A stretch of DNA of 64,000 nt. It comes from Clitopilus passeckerianus. Taxonomy: Eukaryota > Basidiomycota > Agaricomycetes > Agaricales > Entolomataceae. Below are positions 59,961-64,000 of the stretch, in pieces. Made by a program: the position numbers and the translations under genes. Every line of letters begins with the position of its first letter. Within the stretch, counting starts at the first letter, position 1. The stretch is taken from contig CALYLX010000155.1 in assembly GCA_944990035.1 (NCBI GenBank), positions 496,001-560,000 of the forward strand, written 5' to 3'. The notes below the pieces were generated by a model. It made no database searches. It saw nothing but the letters and a program-made list of their open reading frames with translations, and was not told the DNA's origin.

Positions 59961-60388
59961 CAATCTCCAATATGAGGAACACTTTGAGGGTGGTAAATAT
60001 CAGGCAAACTTCCCGAAGAATATCGTGGTTTAGTCACATCTATCACATTTTCTTTGTTTTCGGAGTGTCACGAAGACATATGTATGTATCCCAATGGTAA
60101 AGTTCCACTGGTTTGGTTGTATCTGGTCCCCTGAGGAACGACGAGGAACGTCATAGAAGTACTAAGCCCGAAGTAGCAAGGGACGGCTTGGGTGGTCTGT
60201 GATGGGAAGTAAATGCTATTGTAATCTTGGCCAGAATGCTCGAGGAACCCCCCGCCATTCCGCCCTGAATGCGTCATGAACTTGCATGCACCACGTAGGA
60301 AGGGTGTGTTCATGGAGAATCAGGTCAAAGGTACAAAGAAAAGCTGAGGGGAAGCAAAAGATAGGACAATCTGACCGCGGCTTACATA

Positions 60389-60538
60389 CTGTATCATTTC
60401 GTTCAATTCGTCAAATTGTGGCTGTGCCTCTCGTTTTGATAAATCTCAAAAATTCAGATAAATCGAGAAAAAATTAAATCCGGTGTTTTTGAAAAACCCG
60501 TGTGACGCGTGACTGTCGAATTGAACGAAATGATACAG
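60389..60538. mobile_element. 150-bp MITE with perfect inverted repeats
   Basis: CTGTATCATTTCGTTCAATT(CG) at 60389-60410 is perfectly repeated in inverted form at 60517-60538. Each end is flanked by TA (60387-60388 and 60539-60540), and the symmetry extends one more base outward. The ~106-bp interior is AT-rich and non-coding. Size, TIRs and TA flanks are those of a Tc1/mariner-type MITE. Its ends do not match the 3.1 kb transposon at 51891, so another autonomous partner must have moved it. The rest of 59961-62249 contains no supported gene. Confidence 0.85.
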
Positions 60539-62249
60539 TATCATGAGGTTGACCATTGTTTGAAAGCTTCCTGTCCTGGGCCCCATTAAACAAGGCTATG
60601 CAGAAGAGTTGGTTTGTTATAAGTTCTATGGCGATTAGAGTTAGTGTCCACATTGAGCTGGAGCCAAGTAAACATGAATCAATCGGGTGTAAGAATGCTC
60701 TAGATTCTTCCGCCAGAGGATGTAGAGAGCATCCCGGAATAAGTACGGGATGCCTCCAAAGTATATTCGGAAGGCGTGATCGCTATGGACACCCAGGAAA
60801 TCCTTTAAATGCAGGCTTTTCAGCGGGAACTTCTCTGGGCGAATCCTTTGGAAGACGACTCCTAACTGGTTTTGGCAGTTTGCGTGCTTTGAATTCAGCA
60901 TAGTCGCCAGCTGGCCGGCCTGATAACGTGGTCAGCTTCGAAGTAGTACCCTACCCTAACCCGGCCATGGTGGTCCTTTGAATGCTGTCATATGATAGTC
61001 ATTCACTGGACATGTGTTTGAGGAGAGATTCTTCGGTGCCACAATTGGAAGCATCAAGGGCCATGCGTGGCGCAGGAACGGGGGCCTCGAGAAGCATACC
61101 AACCAGAAGATGTTTGGTGAGTTCTTCCTTCGGTTATGGATACAGGCTGGACGTAGAAGTATCATCGTCTCCCAGTAGGTTTTGAAGAGCTATTTAAGAA
61201 CAATATGGCTGATTGCGGCCAGAGGTGATAAGTTTCCATAGTCCAAACAAGACTCAGAAGTTTGAAAGAAATGAGAGGGGAGACTTTCGAGGCTACCAAC
61301 GGACGGGTTCGTCTCGTTGGCGTTAGGGATGACGTCGGTATAAAGTGCACAGAAGTTCCTTGCGGGAGGGGAGCATGTTTCATTACATGGCTTACACAGT
61401 TCAGACAAGAATATTTCTGAGAAGAGATAACACAGGCCTGTAGGTCGAGAAAGGTTAGGCTCAGATCATGGGTTGTGAATCAACATAAGATGAATGGAAA
61501 TCCCTGTTTGAATTCAGTCAGCAAAAAGAGGTTCGCGAGGAGCCTTACATCATGACCATATCGAAAGCCCAGTACGAAATTCCAACTACAAATACTTGAC
61601 TGGATCGTTACTTGTCAGTTTATGCCAAATCTCGAGGTGTTGGAAGGTAATGTTTCAACTCCTGGCGCCGGAGTCCGGCAACTGAGCATAACCATTCCGA
61701 ACTCTCGTTCAGTCGCTGCGCGTCTTTGATGTCATGCTAAATGTACGATTCAACAAACTGAACTTCTATTTGTCGAAACTAATCTGAAATGTGCACATGG
61801 TCGTCACATAGACCCACCCACGGATGGTATTTGAGCTCGCCAACGCTTCAGAATCCTCTCATTCATAGAATCATACAAGGAACTACGCCACCCGGCTCAT
61901 AGTAGGAGTGTTGTTATCGAGGATGCAGAAAGAGAAGCAGTTGGTGGCGAGATTGGGATGCTCAATAAGTGACCGACGTCCCATCTCCTGAGGCGGGCTG
62001 GTTTTAGGATCCGTAAAGCTATGATCTCCTTTGTATTCGAATGGAAAAATAACAGTAGAGTCATTGGAGGTTATGGGTATATCCAGTTGATTATCATGAG
62101 GGCCACGTGTACGGGAATCTTAATCAGTGGACACGAAATGGTAGATAGGTATTTGTCCGCTTTCCAGACCTCGAGCGTGTATTTGGGCCGAGCTGTAGAG
62201 TTAGAGGTATGGGATCATATTGTGCATTGGATGGGTTATATCACTTTAG

Positions 62250-63243
62250 TTAAATGGAAATTGGAGGAGAGCCACGAACCCTCACATTAGCCCAACGTGC
62301 AACAACGTCCTGCACCCAGTCCTGTAAGGCCTGCTGGTACAACTGACAAGAAGGCGCTCGATTTAAGTAGCTGAACAAAGATCTTATCATACTCGTGGAT
62401 AAATCTATTCGAGGTCGAAATCAGCAGAGTCATCCACAAAAACCTGATAACATACCAGGTCTAGCCGTCCATGCAAGATTCGCTGCCACCAATGCCCATG
62501 CGTTGATAACATTTTTCTGTCTCTCTGTATTGCAGGCTTCTGTCGGTGGATGTAGGTTCGGTGGTTGTAAGAGAAATGCTTTGAGTGCATTTATCCGCTC
62601 TTGATGGTGTACTGGAAGTCGTTTCAGGTACACGGCACCTATCCTTTCCGCCAGCTCATCGCTGATTGCGGAGACGGGACGGGACAAGAGGTGAGACGAG
62701 GCGGCAACGGCCAGCTGGTAGATATCGAACTCGGCTGCGAGGGCGTAGAGCTCGTACGCGACAGATAACGCAAATTCGAGTAAGCTGAGGTAGAAAGGGT
62801 TGGTCGGGACCAGGTGCAACGCAGGCTCAATCTCATATCTGCGCATTGCAGTGACAGCGTCAACGAAGGTTTGGAATAGATTGGAGTGATCACCCAAAGG
62901 GAGGCGGTAGACGACGTGAAGAATCAAGTTGAAAACGTCCGATCTATCTGGAACACGCCTAAGAGGCTCATGGTGTCCATCGACGAGTATGCTGGGTTGA
63001 GCAATGATCGAGTCGAAAACATTCCCAGACATCTGACATAGCAAGTTACTTTCCAGAAGAGGACAGAATCATCGGTGAGGAAAATGAGGTCGTGCTGGGA
63101 GTTGCAGATTCTGGCGCGAATTCCGGAGAGATGGTGGGTTTCACGGATGTCCTGCCATGTCATATTTAGAAGGACGCTTAGATTGAGAGGACTTTACTCA
63201 CCTGTTGGGGGCCAGCGGATTGAGTCTTGGGCCTATTGCTCAT
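62250..63243 (-). pseudogene. BTB/POZ-like paralogue R2, frameshifted
   Basis: Minus strand, same exon plan as the other paralogues: 63243-63202 (42 nt), 63151-62456 (696 nt) and 62404-62250. Early exon 2 reads SQHDLIFLTDDSVLF in one frame; from about 63055 the family sequence continues in another frame (LCQMSGNVFDSIIAQPSILV...). Comparison with R1 shows four bases missing just after VLF, between the Phe and a Glu-Ser-Asn-Leu stretch. The rest of the BACK-like part is intact, but the exon-3 motif has CQLYQQAL in place of C-x2-C, and no TTTAAA box precedes the ATG. Together these point to a decaying copy. A cryptic intron bridging the frameshift is not evident. Confidence 0.75.
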
Positions 63244-64000
63244 GCTATCCCTGAAGTGGTAGGCTAATTTTCGGGAACATTCGTGTATGCTCTCCCTGAG
63301 TAGCCGATCTCATTGGGATGGTGAACCAAGGACCGGTCCTTTGCGGAGAAGTTCATCCCTGGCTTCCGAGCCGTACCTGAAAGCGGAGGGTTTGCGTCAA
63401 AGCCGAAACGAAACTAGGGACTTGGTGAAATCATCCAATTCTGGGTTAAGCCTGATGTGGGCATTGTGTAAAGATAATCCAATGCTTTATGGAAGATGGT
63501 CGGCGGTGGTTGTTGATTGCGGTGTCGAACGAGTGTTTCCTTCAATCATGTGTTTGCAATGAAGCAACAGCCAAGAAAGTTTGGTAGGAAGATACATTTT
63601 GTCAATGCCAGGGCTGAGTCCCATCGACGTCATCATGCATGTTGGAAAGGGGAGTCCACTGGCAGACTCCAATGTATTGCTGTATCTCTGGTCACCTGTG
63701 AGGAATATCATAAACGGTTCATATAGAAAACCGGAGATGGTGCTGGTGTATCATGACACCGGCGACTTTATCAAGGCCGCGCTCTCCCGGTTTATAGTAT
63801 ACAGCATCGTTCTGAATTGAGCGCGAGGCTGGTATGCGAGGGTTTCAAACTATACGGAATATAGTAAACCATGAACATACAGCGGCAGAAAGCGATTGGG
63901 CAAGTAAAATATGCAAGGTAGTATGCGGGCTGCGGAAACATAAATAGGTGTATTTGTCACTACGAATCTTTCCCTTTCGTCAACGACATGAGCTTACCAC
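63244..64000. other. Right edge, no supported gene
   Basis: Short frames only. A gene may begin beyond the window. Confidence 0.4.

Noticed and set aside
60389..60538. MITE as a non-autonomous derivative of the transposon at 51891
   Set aside because: The terminal sequences differ completely, so the two elements are not related as parent and deletion derivative.
1..64000. CRISPR arrays, operons, bacterial promoters, rRNA genes
   Set aside because: None seen. The sequence is eukaryotic, with spliced monocistronic genes; no regularly spaced repeats or rRNA-like sequence were found.

Overview
This window comes from a nuclear genome of a filamentous basidiomycete, most likely an Agaricomycete (mushroom-forming fungus). 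The evidence is the gene structure (dense coding exons split by many GT-AG introns of about 45-65 nt, several micro-exons) and the gene content: a fungal SLATT 2-TM protein, an HsbA-type secreted protein, tandem indoleamine 2,3-dioxygenases, a BEM46-like hydrolase, YPI1, and lineage-type BTB/POZ paralogues. There are no operons; neighbouring genes are mostly unrelated housekeeping genes mixed with accessory and decayed sequence.

Layout. 0.7-4.6 kb: two tandem plus-strand BTB/POZ-like paralogues. 5.7-6.6 kb: a minus-strand MYND zinc-finger protein. 6.6-9.4 kb: apparently empty. 9.4-15.2 kb: three tandem indoleamine 2,3-dioxygenase genes (heme enzymes of the kynurenine/NAD pathway). 15.6-16.4 kb: a small secreted-protein gene broken by one in-frame TGA. 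16.7-17.3 kb: YPI1 phosphatase-1 inhibitor. 17.3-20.3 kb: decayed sequence with a possible NLR relic. 20.3-20.9 kb: ribosomal protein eS10. 21.3 kb: an intron-containing tRNA-Gln. 22.2-24.0 kb: aldose-1-epimerase family. 26.5-27.9 kb: a three-repeat Myb factor. 31.3-33.5 kb: GMP synthase. 36.0-41.5 kb: XRN1. 42.1-43.4 kb: fungal SLATT protein. 44.4-46.0 kb: an unassigned helical membrane-active-looking protein. 46.9-47.4 kb: cytochrome c. 48.2-50.0 kb: BEM46-like alpha/beta hydrolase. 50.5-51.2 kb: HsbA-like secreted protein. 51.9-55.0 kb: a complete 3.1 kb DNA transposon with inverted termini, TA duplication and an apparently intact DDE transposase. 56-57.5 kb: unassigned exons. 58.9-59.9 and 62.2-63.2 kb: two more BTB paralogues on the minus strand, the outer one frameshifted. 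60.4 kb: a 150 bp MITE with perfect inverted repeats.

How it fits together. The most coherent accessory signals are (i) a four-member BTB family with the same three-exon architecture, placed as inward-facing pairs at both ends of the window; (ii) the tandem IDO triplication, in which copy 1 has changed residues otherwise conserved near the heme and substrate; (iii) the intact-looking TA-inserting transposon with a long Cys-rich insertion in its DDE domain; and (iv) a SLATT protein, a domain whose prokaryotic relatives act as membrane effectors. All identifications are from reading motifs by eye; no database search was possible. Exon borders were set by reading frame, GT-AG sites and paralogue comparison.
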